From CAVVEC01 sp963770485 (GTDB taxonomy: Bacteria > Acidobacteriota > Terriglobia > Terriglobales > Acidobacteriaceae), in NCBI GenBank assembly GCA_963770485.1, contig CAVYPX010000009.1, positions 186,001 through 250,000 on the forward strand: a stretch of 64,000 bases of DNA, read 5' to 3'. Position numbers and translations under genes: made by a program. The notes beneath the pieces are model-generated. The model did no database searches. It saw only the letters and a program-made list of their open reading frames with translations, and was not told where the DNA came from. Each line of letters begins with the position of its first letter. Position 1 is the stretch's first letter. Below, one piece after another: positions 42,795-51,536 of the stretch.

Positions 42795-45005
42795 CTAGAT
42801 CTTCTGCAGCCTCTGCACGTCGTGCACGCCGGCAATCTTGCGCACTCCGTTGATGAGGTTTTCCAGGTGCTTCAGGTCAGCGATATCGAGAATGACGTCA
42901 ATGTTGGCTTGGCCGTTGGAAGTGCGGGCTTCGATATTGCGGATATTGGTCTTGGTATCGCTGATGACAGCGGTGATCTGCTTCAACATGCCGAAGCGAT
43001 CGTCACAAAAGACCGTAATCTTCACCGGGTACGAGCTGGGTGTGCCCTCGTCGCGCGCCCATTCGACATCAATCCGCCGTTCCGGCTCATACAAAAGATT
43101 GACCACATTCGGACATTCCTGGGCATGCACGGCCACGCCCTTGCCACGGGTCACGTACCCTACGACGGATTCTCCGCGAATCGGATTGCAGCAGCGGGCG
43201 CGGTATACCAGCAGATCACCGTGACCTTTTACCCGGATGGCATTGCTGGAGTCACCGCCGAAAACCCGCCGCACTACGCTGCTAATTCCGCCAGCCTTGT
43301 CTCCCTCGGCTTCGCGGGCCAGAGGCCCGCCGGCGGCCGGGACCAAGCGGGCCAATATTTGCCGTGCCGAATACTTGCCGTAGCCAATTCCCGCCATCAG
43401 ATCGTCGGGCTGGCCCAAACCATAGTCAGAGGCGATTTTGCGCAGCTCTTCGTCCTTGATCTCTTTCAGCGCGACCCGGTATTTGCGGGCTTCTTTTTCG
43501 ATCAGCTTGCGGCCGATTTCGATGGCGCGCTCCCGCTGATGCATGTTGAGCCAGTGTTTGATCTTGTTGCGGGCGCGCGAGGATTTGACGGCGGCCAGCC
43601 AGTCGCGGCTGGGTTTATGCCCCGGCTGAGTAAGAATCTCCACAATATCGCCGCTGTGCAGTTTGTGGCGCAGCGGCACCATGCGCCCGTTGACCTTGGC
43701 GCCCACGCAACTGTGGCCCACTTCCGTGTGAATGGTGTAGGCAAAATCAATGGGCGTCGATTCCCTTGGCAGGACCACAACCTTGCCCTTGGGCGTGAAG
43801 GTGTAAACCTCTTCGGGATAGAGGTCAATCTTGAGGGTGGAAAGGAACTCAGCGGGATCGGAGACATCGCGTTGCCATTCGACGACCTGCCGCAGCCATG
43901 CCAGTCGCTGCTCGTCTTGCGCGGAAACTGGACCGTCTTTGTATTTCCAGTGAGCCGCGATGCCCTCTTCCGCCATGCGGTGCATTTCCTCGGTGCGGAT
44001 CTGAATTTCGAATGGCGTGCCCTCTTCTGTGATGACGGAAGTGTGCAGCGACTGGTAAAAATTCGGGCGGGGCATGGCGATGAAATCCTTGATCCGTCCC
44101 GGTACCGGCCGCCAGACGTTGTGTACGATCCCCAGCACGGCATAGCAGTCTTGCACCGATTGCGTGATCACGCGCATGGCATACAAGTCGTATACCTGCT
44201 CCACATTGATTTTTTGCCGCACCAGTTTCCTGTGGATGCTGAACAACCGCTTGATGCGGCTCTCTACTTTCGCCGTGATTCCCGCCTCTTTCAGCTTGTC
44301 CCGCAGCACCTGCTCGACACCGGTGAGAAACTTTTCGCCCTGCTTGCGGCGCGCTTCCACGGCGTCGTGCACCTGCTGGAAGGTGATGGGGTCCATGTAG
44401 CGGAAGCCCAGGTCTTCAAGCTCGCCGCGAATTTTTCCCATGCCCAGGCGGTGAGCGATGGGGCCGTAAATTTCCAGAGTCTCTTTCGCGATCTTGTGCT
44501 GGCGCTCAGGCTGCAGATGTTCGAGGGTCCGCATGTTGTGCAACCGATCTGCCAGCTTGATCAGTACCACGCGGATGTCGTCTACCATGGCCAGCATCAT
44601 TTTGCGCAGATTCTCGGCCTGCTGCTCCTCCCGGGTAGCAAAGTCAATCTGGCTGATCTTGGTCACGCCCTCGACAATGTGCGCCACCTGCTCGCCAAAC
44701 TCCTTGCGGATATCCACAATGGTGACCGAGGTGTCTTCGACTGAGTCGTGCAGAAGGCCGGCGACGACGGCCACCGGGTCCATCTTCATTTCGGCCAAAA
44801 CCAGGGCGACTCCGAGGGGATGCACCAGGTAGGGTTCACCGGAGGCGCGAGCCTGTCCGGCATGATGCTTCTGGGAGAATTCGTAGGCTTTGCGCACCAG
44901 CTCGAGATTGTCGGCGGGCCGGTTGTCGCGCATCCGGCGCAACAGCTCACGGAATTTGGTGACCGTGAGGGCCGTGGTCGCGATCTGTTCGCGCAAAGTC
45001 GGCAT
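42795..45005 (-). CDS. rel: bifunctional (p)ppGpp synthetase/hydrolase, RelA/SpoT family
   Basis: The 736-residue enzyme controls the stringent response. The N-terminal HD hydrolase domain has HPLGVALVLAEMKMD and GLLHDSVEDT. The synthetase domain has YDLYAMRVITQSVQDCYAVLG, and RPNFYQSLHTSV. A TGS domain (VYTFTPKGKVVVLPRESTPIDFAY) and a C-terminal ACT domain (KITVFCDDRFGMLKQITAVI) follow. Both catalytic halves look intact. A DUF2442/DUF4160 pair lies directly upstream, six bases away, and could share the transcript. Confidence 0.95.
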   Translation of the reverse strand: MPTLREQIATTALTVTKFRELLRRMRDNRPADNLELVRKAYEFSQKHHAGQARASGEPYLVHPLGVALVLAEMKMDPVAVVAGLLHDSVEDTSVTIVDIRKEFGEQVAHIVEGVTKISQIDFATREEQQAENLRKMMLAMVDDIRVVLIKLADRLHNMRTLEHLQPERQHKIAKETLEIYGPIAHRLGMGKIRGELEDLGFRYMDPITFQQVHDAVEARRKQGEKFLTGVEQVLRDKLKEAGITAKVESRIKRLFSIHRKLVRQKINVEQVYDLYAMRVITQSVQDCYAVLGIVHNVWRPVPGRIKDFIAMPRPNFYQSLHTSVITEEGTPFEIQIRTEEMHRMAEEGIAAHWKYKDGPVSAQDEQRLAWLRQVVEWQRDVSDPAEFLSTLKIDLYPEEVYTFTPKGKVVVLPRESTPIDFAYTIHTEVGHSCVGAKVNGRMVPLRHKLHSGDIVEILTQPGHKPSRDWLAAVKSSRARNKIKHWLNMHQRERAIEIGRKLIEKEARKYRVALKEIKDEELRKIASDYGLGQPDDLMAGIGYGKYSARQILARLVPAAGGPLAREAEGDKAGGISSVVRRVFGGDSSNAIRVKGHGDLLVYRARCCNPIRGESVVGYVTRGKGVAVHAQECPNVVNLLYEPERRIDVEWARDEGTPSSYPVKITVFCDDRFGMLKQITAVISDTKTNIRNIEARTSNGQANIDVILDIADLKHLENLINGVRKIAGVHDVQRLQKI

Positions 45006-45011
45006 GGTGGA

Positions 45012-45455
45012 TTATATATCTCGGGCAGAGGCTGCAGGCTTCGAAGCGCACGCAACGGCTCTCCTCGGTCTGCCTCCCAATTTCCCATTGGCTCTGGAAG
45101 CCGCTTTCTTGGCCTTGCTTCGGGATTGCCCTCCGATCTGGCCGAGCCTGGCAGCCATCCACTTCTTGGAGCCGAGGAAACCCTCCAAGAGCCCTGGCAG
45201 GTATAGATCCGCGTCCAGCTTTGGGAAGTAAACCCCGAAGCCAGATGGGCTGATCTCGATTTCTTCCAACTGGGAAGGCCTGGCATTCTCCAACCCCTGT
45301 GCGTCGCGCGGTGAGAAGCTCAGAGTCAGCTTGGAGCTGAGATTGATTACGACGTGGCCGCTTTTCGCGTCATAATGAGCAGAAACCGCCCTGGGAATGC
45401 CCCCCTGCAAGCCCCGGGTACGCTGGTTCGCTCGCTCGAAATTGTCAGTTGCCAT
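45012..45455 (-). CDS. DUF2442 protein with basic tail
   Basis: The 147-residue protein has the DUF2442 core: a strand-rich segment of about 45-95, LTLSFSPRDAQGLENA, EISPSGFGVYFPKLDADLYLPGLLEGFLG. A Lys/Arg/Ala-rich tail (KAKKAASRANGKLGGRPRR) resembles a DNA-binding extension. It overlaps the upstream DUF4160 gene by 11 bases. Such pairs occur in toxin-antitoxin-like contexts, although no activity is established. The stop is six bases before rel. Confidence 0.75.
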   Translation of the reverse strand: MATDNFERANQRTRGLQGGIPRAVSAHYDAKSGHVVINLSSKLTLSFSPRDAQGLENARPSQLEEIEISPSGFGVYFPKLDADLYLPGLLEGFLGSKKWMAARLGQIGGQSRSKAKKAASRANGKLGGRPRRAVACASKPAASARDI

Positions 45456-45654
45456 GAATACCCTCCCACGCGCGGCACAGTTGTCTCAGACGAGTCTCCA
45501 ACACGGCATGGATATGCGCGACTTCCCGCCGTGAAAATCCGTAGTTCTCTCGCAGTTCCACTGGCCCTGCCCTACAATTCAGATTGAATACCGCCTCACA
45601 GCCTCTTCCGATCACGTGGACATGAGCGGGCCGATGATCGTTCGGATAGATCAC
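45445..45654 (-). CDS. DUF4160 protein
   Basis: The 69-residue frame from GTG 45654 reads IYPNDHRPAHVHVIG and GPVELRENYGFSRRE, the DUF4160 signature. The family-like N-terminus HRFQGLRVV continues in frame upstream to about 45678, so the GTG start cuts off part of the domain. No ATG, GTG or TTG exists there before the stop at 45720; an ATA at 45696 or a CTG at 45663 are the only candidates. The pair overlaps DUF2442 by 11 bases. Its role is unknown; antitoxin-like partnership is possible. Confidence 0.7.
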   Translation of the reverse strand: MIYPNDHRPAHVHVIGRGCEAVFNLNCRAGPVELRENYGFSRREVAHIHAVLETRLRQLCRAWEGIHGN

Positions 45655-45823
45655 AACTCGCAGCCCTTGAAACCTGTGAGCTGTGGCATTGCTTATGTTA
45701 TCACAATTCCTAAACGCTTAGGTTAAAAGTTAACCGGAGTCAAATCAGTCCTTGCATGCTCGATTTCTGGCGGTGTGACCCAAGTAATTTGAGGCTTTCA
45801 AAGGAACGCCATAGCCTTTCTAA

Positions 45824-46780
45824 ATGCAGAGGAACCGTCGTCAAACCGCACCCTTTGTTGCCTTTCGAACGCTTCTTGCCGTTCTGCTATTGGCCGTCGC
45901 TCTCGTCAGCCGCGCGGACGGTCAGCAACCAGCGGGAAAGATCACCGAGGGCGACCAACTCCCGGTGCCGGGCAAGCCGGTTTCGGCGGACCACGCCAAG
46001 CTGTCGGAACACAATATCGAGTGGATGCAGACGCAGCCGCCGCAGGTGGAGATGGAATTCCTGCTGTCGTCGGCGATCAATCACGACAAAGGCGCTACCG
46101 ACTGGATCAACAAGCTGGTGGACGATTGGCACGGAAAGCTGAAGCCGACGCAGCGGTGGGAGGATCTGCAGGATACCGCGCTTTATTCCAACGATCTGCG
46201 GGTCCGCGCGGCGGCGATCGAAATCAACCTGGCTGTGCGCAATCTGTCCACGACGGAGGAGACCGCCGAGCAATTGATTCGCTCGGCCGAAGATCGCCCC
46301 GGCAATCGGCCGTTTGCGGCGTGGGAACTAGGTATGCTGGCCAACCGCGGCATCGAGTCCGAACGCATTCACGAGTTGCTGGTCAAGTACATCCACGATC
46401 CTGACGAACAGACGCGTTTTTGGGCGGTGGAAGGGCTGGCGCACCTTGGCACTGACGATACCATCAAGGACTTTCTCGAAGTATTTCGCAGCGACGCTTC
46501 GATGGAAGTGCGCGAGCGCGCCGGTTGCAGCCTGGCGAAATCCGGCATGTTGACCCGCGAGCAGCGCATGAAAGCCGTGCCCGGATTGATCGACCTTGGG
46601 GATGACAATTCTCTAAATGCCGTCACGCGGACCTGGGTGTATCAGGCGCTGCGCGAAATCAGCAACGAACCTCTGCCCAATGATTCCAAAGTCTGGAGAA
46701 GCTGGTACGAAAAGTTGGGCGCACAGAGAATTCAGGAATTCCGCCAGGGCGAGCAGTGGGCCGTGCTGGGCAACAACTAG
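45824..46780 (+). CDS. exported HEAT-repeat protein
   Basis: A signal peptide (RTLLAVLLLAVALVSRADG) precedes a helical body of about 280 residues with HEAT-like repeats: AAIEINLAVRNLSTT, FAAWELGMLANRG, FWAVEGLAHLGTDD, VRERAGCSLAKSG. These mediate protein contacts. The 318-residue protein has no enzyme motif. It stands alone, with a dispersed repeat after its stop. The function is unknown; a periplasmic scaffold is inferred. Confidence 0.75.
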   Translation: MQRNRRQTAPFVAFRTLLAVLLLAVALVSRADGQQPAGKITEGDQLPVPGKPVSADHAKLSEHNIEWMQTQPPQVEMEFLLSSAINHDKGATDWINKLVDDWHGKLKPTQRWEDLQDTALYSNDLRVRAAAIEINLAVRNLSTTEETAEQLIRSAEDRPGNRPFAAWELGMLANRGIESERIHELLVKYIHDPDEQTRFWAVEGLAHLGTDDTIKDFLEVFRSDASMEVRERAGCSLAKSGMLTREQRMKAVPGLIDLGDDNSLNAVTRTWVYQALREISNEPLPNDSKVWRSWYEKLGAQRIQEFRQGEQWAVLGNN

Positions 46781-46815
46781 TTGAGACTTGCAAAATACTC
46801 TCGTAGTTCACCAAC

Positions 46816-46908
46816 TTGTCATTGCGAGCGCAGCGAGGAATCTGCAGTTTGTTTGGAGTTGGCAAAATGCAGATTCCTCGCGCCAAAAACCGGCGCTCGG
46901 AATGACAA
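46816..46908. repeat. full copy of the dispersed hairpin repeat (GAGGAATCTGCAGTTT type)
   Basis: TTGTCATTGCGAGCG and CGCTCGGAATGACAA form the outer arms; GAGGAATCTGCAGTTT and ATGCAGATTCCTCG form the inner arms. The copy at 63729 is the closest relative. Confidence 0.8.
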
Positions 46909-47063
46909 TGTCTTTATTGAATCGCGTGACAATAGTATGCAATTCTCCATAAACCCAGGTTCAGCGTAGGTGCGGGCGTCCCCGCCTGGGCTGGAGCACC
47001 CCGCTCTCAGCCTCTATTTCCTCGATCCCGCCAAGCTGCTAAAGTTGAGCTGCTGCCTGCAAT

Positions 47064-47960
47064 ATGTCTGGGAAAATATTGGTCAGCGGAGTGTCCGGCC
47101 CGATCGGCGCCGCCCTGCTGCCCTCGCTCAACTCGCAAGGCTACAAGGTCACACGCCTGGTGCGCGGCGTTGCATCTGGAGAAGACCGGATTCCGTGGAA
47201 TCCCGGCCAGCCTCTTGATCCCAAATCGGTGTGTGGTTTTGACGCCGTCATCCATCTCGCCGGGGAAGCGGTGGTGGGCCGCTGGACCGAATCGAAGAAA
47301 GCCCGTATTCGCGATAGCCGCGTCCTGGGCACGCGCCATTTGGCGGAAGCTCTTGCCAAGGCGACACAGAGCCCTAGCGTGCTGATCTCCGCTTCGGCGG
47401 TTGGATATTACGGCGATCGAGGCGAAGAGGTTTTGCGCGAAGACAGCTTGCCAGGAAGCGGGTTCCTCGCCGAAGTATGCCGCGAGTGGGAGGCTGCGGC
47501 GAAACCCGCGGCCGCAGCGGGAATCCGCACAGTCCAAATCCGCATTGGGTTAGTCCTGAGCCAGGTCGGGGGAGCATTGCAGAAGATGTTGCCGCCTTTT
47601 CGCATGGGACTGGGCGGCAACATGGGCAACGGCCGTCAGTGGTGGAGTTGGATTGACGTGCAGGACATCGCCGGCGCGATTCACTACATCATGAAAACCG
47701 AGTCACTGCAGGGACCGGTGAACTTCGTCGCGCCCCGCCCGGTGACGAATGCCGAATTCACCAAAACGCTCGCTGCGGTGTTGTCGCGTCCGGCTATTTT
47801 CCCAATGCCTGCGTTCGCCGCCCGGCTCGCCTTCGGGCAAATGGCCGACGAACTGTTGCTCGCCAGCCAGAGAGTGGAACCCGCCAAGCTCCTCGCGAGT
47901 GGATATAAGTTTAAGCATCCGGAATTGACCCCGGCTTTGCAGGACATTCTGAAGCGCTAA
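47064..47960 (+). CDS. SDR39U1/TIGR01777-family NAD(P)-binding epimerase
   Basis: The 298-residue protein has the short-chain dehydrogenase glycine motif VSGVSGPIG near the N-terminus, VIHLAGEAV, WTESKKARIRDSRVLGTRHLAEAL, SASAVGYYGDRGEE with the active-site Tyr, RIGLVLSQVGGALQKMLPPF and WWSWIDVQDIAGA. These blocks define TIGR01777 (YfcH, Slr1223 type), whose substrate is not established. No neighbour points to a pathway. Confidence 0.87.
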   Translation: MSGKILVSGVSGPIGAALLPSLNSQGYKVTRLVRGVASGEDRIPWNPGQPLDPKSVCGFDAVIHLAGEAVVGRWTESKKARIRDSRVLGTRHLAEALAKATQSPSVLISASAVGYYGDRGEEVLREDSLPGSGFLAEVCREWEAAAKPAAAAGIRTVQIRIGLVLSQVGGALQKMLPPFRMGLGGNMGNGRQWWSWIDVQDIAGAIHYIMKTESLQGPVNFVAPRPVTNAEFTKTLAAVLSRPAIFPMPAFAARLAFGQMADELLLASQRVEPAKLLASGYKFKHPELTPALQDILKR

Positions 47961-48092
47961 GGACTCACCACGAGGATAGCGCCACTTCCCGCTGCGAGCG
48001 CCGCAGAGGCAAGCCCTTCACCATGCTGTGACCCCAGTCACAGACAAGGCGGTCAACGTCTTGCGAAGCTAGTCGTGCGAGCGGCTTCCGCT

Positions 48093-48512
48093 ATGAAGAA
48101 TCGATGGATCGCCGGGGTGTTGGTGATCGCCCTTCTGGCCTGGGCGAACGCTGCCGCATGGCCGGGAACGCAGCCTTCGCATGGAAACGTAGCCTCCAGC
48201 GGGCCCTCAGGACATCAACATTCGCCAAACGGCCATCACCCGTGTTGTCCTGGCAAACCGTTGCAGACTGTATTCCGAGTTCCCTCGGCTCCGGCGATGC
48301 CCTGCGGAAGCCAGCATCGTTGTTGCGTCTCGCAGAGTCCCGACCTCCCTTTAAGCCTACCCGTGAATGAGGGAAGATCGTGCGGCGCCGAGATTGAGGG
48401 CGGCATGGCGGTTACAGCGCCCGCATCTGTTTCTTCCAAACGGCCCATCCGCTTTCTCAGCGGCGATGTCTCACGGCCCGGTTTCGCGTTAAGCATGATC
48501 CTCCGCGTCTAG
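48093..48512 (+). CDS. exported Cys/His-rich protein
   Basis: The 139-residue protein has a signal peptide ending near ANAAAW, then a His-rich stretch (SGHQHSPNGHHPCCPG) and paired cysteines (CGSQHRCC). It ends in a hydrophobic/basic tail. The Cys-Cys and His clusters suggest binding of a soft metal such as copper or zinc. It is followed after 116 bases by another Cys-rich exported protein in the same orientation, so the two likely act together. No known family was recognised. Confidence 0.6.
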   Translation: MKNRWIAGVLVIALLAWANAAAWPGTQPSHGNVASSGPSGHQHSPNGHHPCCPGKPLQTVFRVPSAPAMPCGSQHRCCVSQSPDLPLSLPVNEGRSCGAEIEGGMAVTAPASVSSKRPIRFLSGDVSRPGFALSMILRV

Positions 48513-48628
48513 TTCTGCCTGCGGTTCCTCGGCAAAGAAATTTCCTGAGAGTCCTGGAGGACTCCCATGTCGGGTTCAACACCCGTAATAAATCTTGCTC
48601 TAGAGAGCACTCATAAGGAGATCAAGTT

Positions 48629-49060
48629 ATGAAATTCAGAATGTTCGTAGTTATCCTCGCCCTCGCCGCGGTTTCGTGGGCCCAAACTGCAACTCAGAAC
48701 AGTTCAAATCCAACCCCTAACCAGAATGCAGCTGCGACCGCGCCGTCCGACACCAAGGCACAGTGTCCCTGCTGCCAGAAGATGGAGGGCAAGGACGCGC
48801 AGTCGTGTTGCGCACACCACGACGCTGTTAGCAACGACAAAACTGAAGCGATGTCCTGCTGCGCAGGCAAGGGCGCAAAATGCAATATGAAGAATGAAAA
48901 GTCGGCCGGTGCGTCCTCCGGCCAGGGGAAATGCTGCGGCGGCGACGGAAAAGACTGCTGCGCCGAATCAGCTAAGAACGCAGAAAAAACCGCAATGGCA
49001 TGCTGCTCAGCGGGGCACTGTGGCATGCAACATCATCACGAGGACCACAGCACGAATTAA
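48629..49060 (+). CDS. exported Cys-rich putative metal-binding protein
   Basis: The ATG at 48629 follows AAGGAGATC. After a signal peptide (FVVILALAAVSWAQ) and a Thr/Asn/Pro linker come repeated Cys pairs: CPCCQKM, SCCAHH, SCCAGKGAKC, KCCGG, DCCAES, ACCSAGHCGM and a final HHHEDH. About 16 cysteines in 143 residues, all in CC or CxC contexts, point to metal sequestration in the periplasm. An intrinsic terminator lies 20 bases after the stop. Confidence 0.7.
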   Translation: MKFRMFVVILALAAVSWAQTATQNSSNPTPNQNAAATAPSDTKAQCPCCQKMEGKDAQSCCAHHDAVSNDKTEAMSCCAGKGAKCNMKNEKSAGASSGQGKCCGGDGKDCCAESAKNAEKTAMACCSAGHCGMQHHHEDHSTN

Positions 49061-49080
49061 CCGGCCTCCCATCCAGACAG

Positions 49081-49108
49081 CCCCGTCCCCCAGTGGACGG
49101 GGCTTTTT
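49081..49108 (+). terminator. intrinsic terminator
   Basis: CCCCGTCC (49081-49088) pairs perfectly with GGACGGGG (49095-49102) across a six-base loop and is followed by CTTTTT. It ends the Cys-rich pair transcript before the convergent permease gene. Confidence 0.92.
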
Positions 49109-49124
49109 CGCGTCTTAAAAGCTG

Positions 49125-51362
49125 TCAGTTGGGCGGGTCGTCGCGGTGCATTTCGTCCAACAGTTTTGCCAGCAACTGCGCCCGCTGGTCACTATTCAGT
49201 TCGCGCTGCAATTCTTCCAGCGCCAGCGCCACGATGTGGTAATGGTGGGCTCCGGCGTACCTGGGATCCGACGTAATATCGAGCCACACCTTGTGCATGA
49301 GTTCGAGATCCTGCGACCGCATGCGCGGAGTGTGCGGTCCAAGCGGGTATTCGCGGACGCTGCCGTTCGGCGAATGGATCTCTACCGTCAGCCGGGGTCT
49401 GGGTTCAGGCAACCGCTCCCAGGCGTCACCTGTGAGTTTAGCCTGCTCGTCCGGAGTGAGTTTATTGGAGAGGCCGCAGACGATGCGGCTCGAGTCCAGT
49501 CGCTGCGCCGTCACGATAATCGCCTCGAATACATCGCTGGCCGGGACCACGAGCAGGGAAACCGGCTTGCCTTCTTTTTCCGCAACGGCGACTGCGGCGG
49601 TGAACAATTCCTGCTCGTAGTGGTCAAAAATGTCGGCGGTCTCGAATACTTCGCTGCCGCTAAAGGAATGCTCGCGGTGATAAAGGCGCGCGGTCATCAC
49701 CACCACATCCTGGCGGGACGTATCCGTGGTTCGAAGGACGTCGCGTAGGTAGTAGAGATTCCTGGGATCGCGAACCGCGACCAGGATGTTTCCGGGCCGG
49801 ACGCCCAGGGCGCCGCTGCCTAGTTCCTGATTCCCATATACCCGGAATTGATCCAGGGTTTCCGGCTTGCCGTGCCTCTCTTTCGTAACCCGGTGCTCGG
49901 AGTACGCAAAAATGGCAAAGAAGACCGCGCTAAACGTCACTCCCGCGATGGTCGCTTCCGACTTCGTGAGCAGATTGACCAACGCCGTCATCAAAAGCAC
50001 AGCAGAAATCACAATGAGCCCCAGCGGTACCTCACGGCCACCGATGTGGAAATTGCCCGGCACCTTCCACTGGCGATTCTCCGGCTCGGTGTAGCGCAGG
50101 ACCAGAACTGCCAGGGACTTGAGGGCAAAGCTCCAAATCACTCCGAAGGCATACAGACCGGCAAGCACGTAGACGTTGCCTTTGCTGAGAATGATGGTCA
50201 GCAGCTGCATTCCAACAATTAAATTGATGATGCGATAGCTGGTGCCATACCTTCGCTGGGGCTTCTGAAACCAGTCGGTAAGGACACCGTCCTCAGCCAC
50301 ACGATTTAATACGCCGTTGGCGCCGACAATTGAGGTGTTTTGCGCCCCGGCCAGAATCAGGACGCCTACCAGCACCACAAATCCGTGGAATAACAGCCTC
50401 AGCATGACGGGGCCAACCAGGTACATTGAGATACCACCGATCAGGTTGGCGAAATAGTCGGGCCGAACCTTATCCGGGATGATCATGACCGCGAAAAACG
50501 AGACCAGCGAGGTGAAGAGCAGGCTGTAGATGAAGATCACCAGACCGGTTTTTTCCAGGTTCTTCAGCTTGGGATGCTCGATTTCGCGGTTCACCTGCGC
50601 CAGTGTCTCTTCGCCACTCATGGCCAGCACCGAGTGTCCGAAGCCGACGAACAGTATGATCCAGGTCAGATGGCTGAGCCATGTTCCATGCAGCCAACCC
50701 AGGGATTCCTTGTTGAGCGGGATAACTCCAGGATGCAGCGGATTGGGCGGCGTCTGAATCGGCACTCGGAACACCGTAATCGTGCACCACACGATCAGGA
50801 TCACGACCATCACAGTAGTGATGACCATGATTTGCAGGGCCTTCTCGCTCGATTCGTGGATGCCCTGAATGTTTTTCCACCAGAAGTACAGCACGACCAC
50901 AATGGCGCAGCCAGCCGCGAAGTGATCCTCGGAAAACCCCAGGGGATGGTGGAAATACTGGCCGATATCCTTGATGAAGCCGGCCAGATACTGGCCTGCC
51001 GAAACCGCGCTGATGGGGCCGGTGAGCACGTAATCAAACAGCAGCGCCGACACCGAGAACTTGGCCAGCGTGCCGCCCATAGCTTCCTTGACTACACGGT
51101 ACACGCCACCACGCACAAACATGCTGCTGGACTCGATGTAGAGCGCGCGGACGGCATAACTGAACAGCATCACCGCGAGGATGAACCAGGGCGCGCTCTT
51201 GCCGATGACCTTCTCGGCATCGCCGCCCGCGTAATAAGCCGAAGAGGCCAGGTCGGCAAGGACAATGGCCGCCGCCCGCCAGAAGGAGATGAACGTCAGC
51301 ATCACCGTGGTGGCAACGAACACCTTGACGGCGGGCCTGACGTTATGGATGGATGAGGACAT
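49125..51362 (-). CDS. APC-superfamily amino-acid permease with soluble C-terminus
   Basis: The 745-residue protein has about 12 helices in the first 480 residues, with FISFWRAAAIVLADLASSAYY and GHSVLAMSGEETLAQVNREIEHP, the latter typical of APC transporters. A cytoplasmic C-terminal part of about 230 residues follows (ILVAVRDPRNLYYLRDVLRTTD, VVMTARLYHREHS, VSLLVVPASDVFEAIIVTAQRL), resembling a universal-stress-protein-like domain. The substrate is unknown. Confidence 0.87.
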   Translation of the reverse strand: MSSSIHNVRPAVKVFVATTVMLTFISFWRAAAIVLADLASSAYYAGGDAEKVIGKSAPWFILAVMLFSYAVRALYIESSSMFVRGGVYRVVKEAMGGTLAKFSVSALLFDYVLTGPISAVSAGQYLAGFIKDIGQYFHHPLGFSEDHFAAGCAIVVVLYFWWKNIQGIHESSEKALQIMVITTVMVVILIVWCTITVFRVPIQTPPNPLHPGVIPLNKESLGWLHGTWLSHLTWIILFVGFGHSVLAMSGEETLAQVNREIEHPKLKNLEKTGLVIFIYSLLFTSLVSFFAVMIIPDKVRPDYFANLIGGISMYLVGPVMLRLLFHGFVVLVGVLILAGAQNTSIVGANGVLNRVAEDGVLTDWFQKPQRRYGTSYRIINLIVGMQLLTIILSKGNVYVLAGLYAFGVIWSFALKSLAVLVLRYTEPENRQWKVPGNFHIGGREVPLGLIVISAVLLMTALVNLLTKSEATIAGVTFSAVFFAIFAYSEHRVTKERHGKPETLDQFRVYGNQELGSGALGVRPGNILVAVRDPRNLYYLRDVLRTTDTSRQDVVVMTARLYHREHSFSGSEVFETADIFDHYEQELFTAAVAVAEKEGKPVSLLVVPASDVFEAIIVTAQRLDSSRIVCGLSNKLTPDEQAKLTGDAWERLPEPRPRLTVEIHSPNGSVREYPLGPHTPRMRSQDLELMHKVWLDITSDPRYAGAHHYHIVALALEELQRELNSDQRAQLLAKLLDEMHRDDPPN

Positions 51363-51536
51363 CGAAGATTCAGACAGGTAGACGCAAACCTAAGAATTTA
51401 ACATAGTAATGGAGTGGAGACCGTGGTGGTGAGCACGCAAGGAGGTCCTCATTCTGATTCCGGGCTTGCCGGTGGAGATTGAAGGAGGATCAGGCAAATT
51501 CAACTGTTCGCTCGAACGTGGACGTGGGTGCGGGCA

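Noticed and set aside
42822..44744. 640-codon open frame on the plus strand
   Set aside because: It is antisense to the clearly coding rel gene and has no family signature; high GC gives long shadow frames.
49081..49108. Bidirectional terminator for both convergent genes
   Set aside because: A T tract is present only in the plus direction; there is no A run on the other side.
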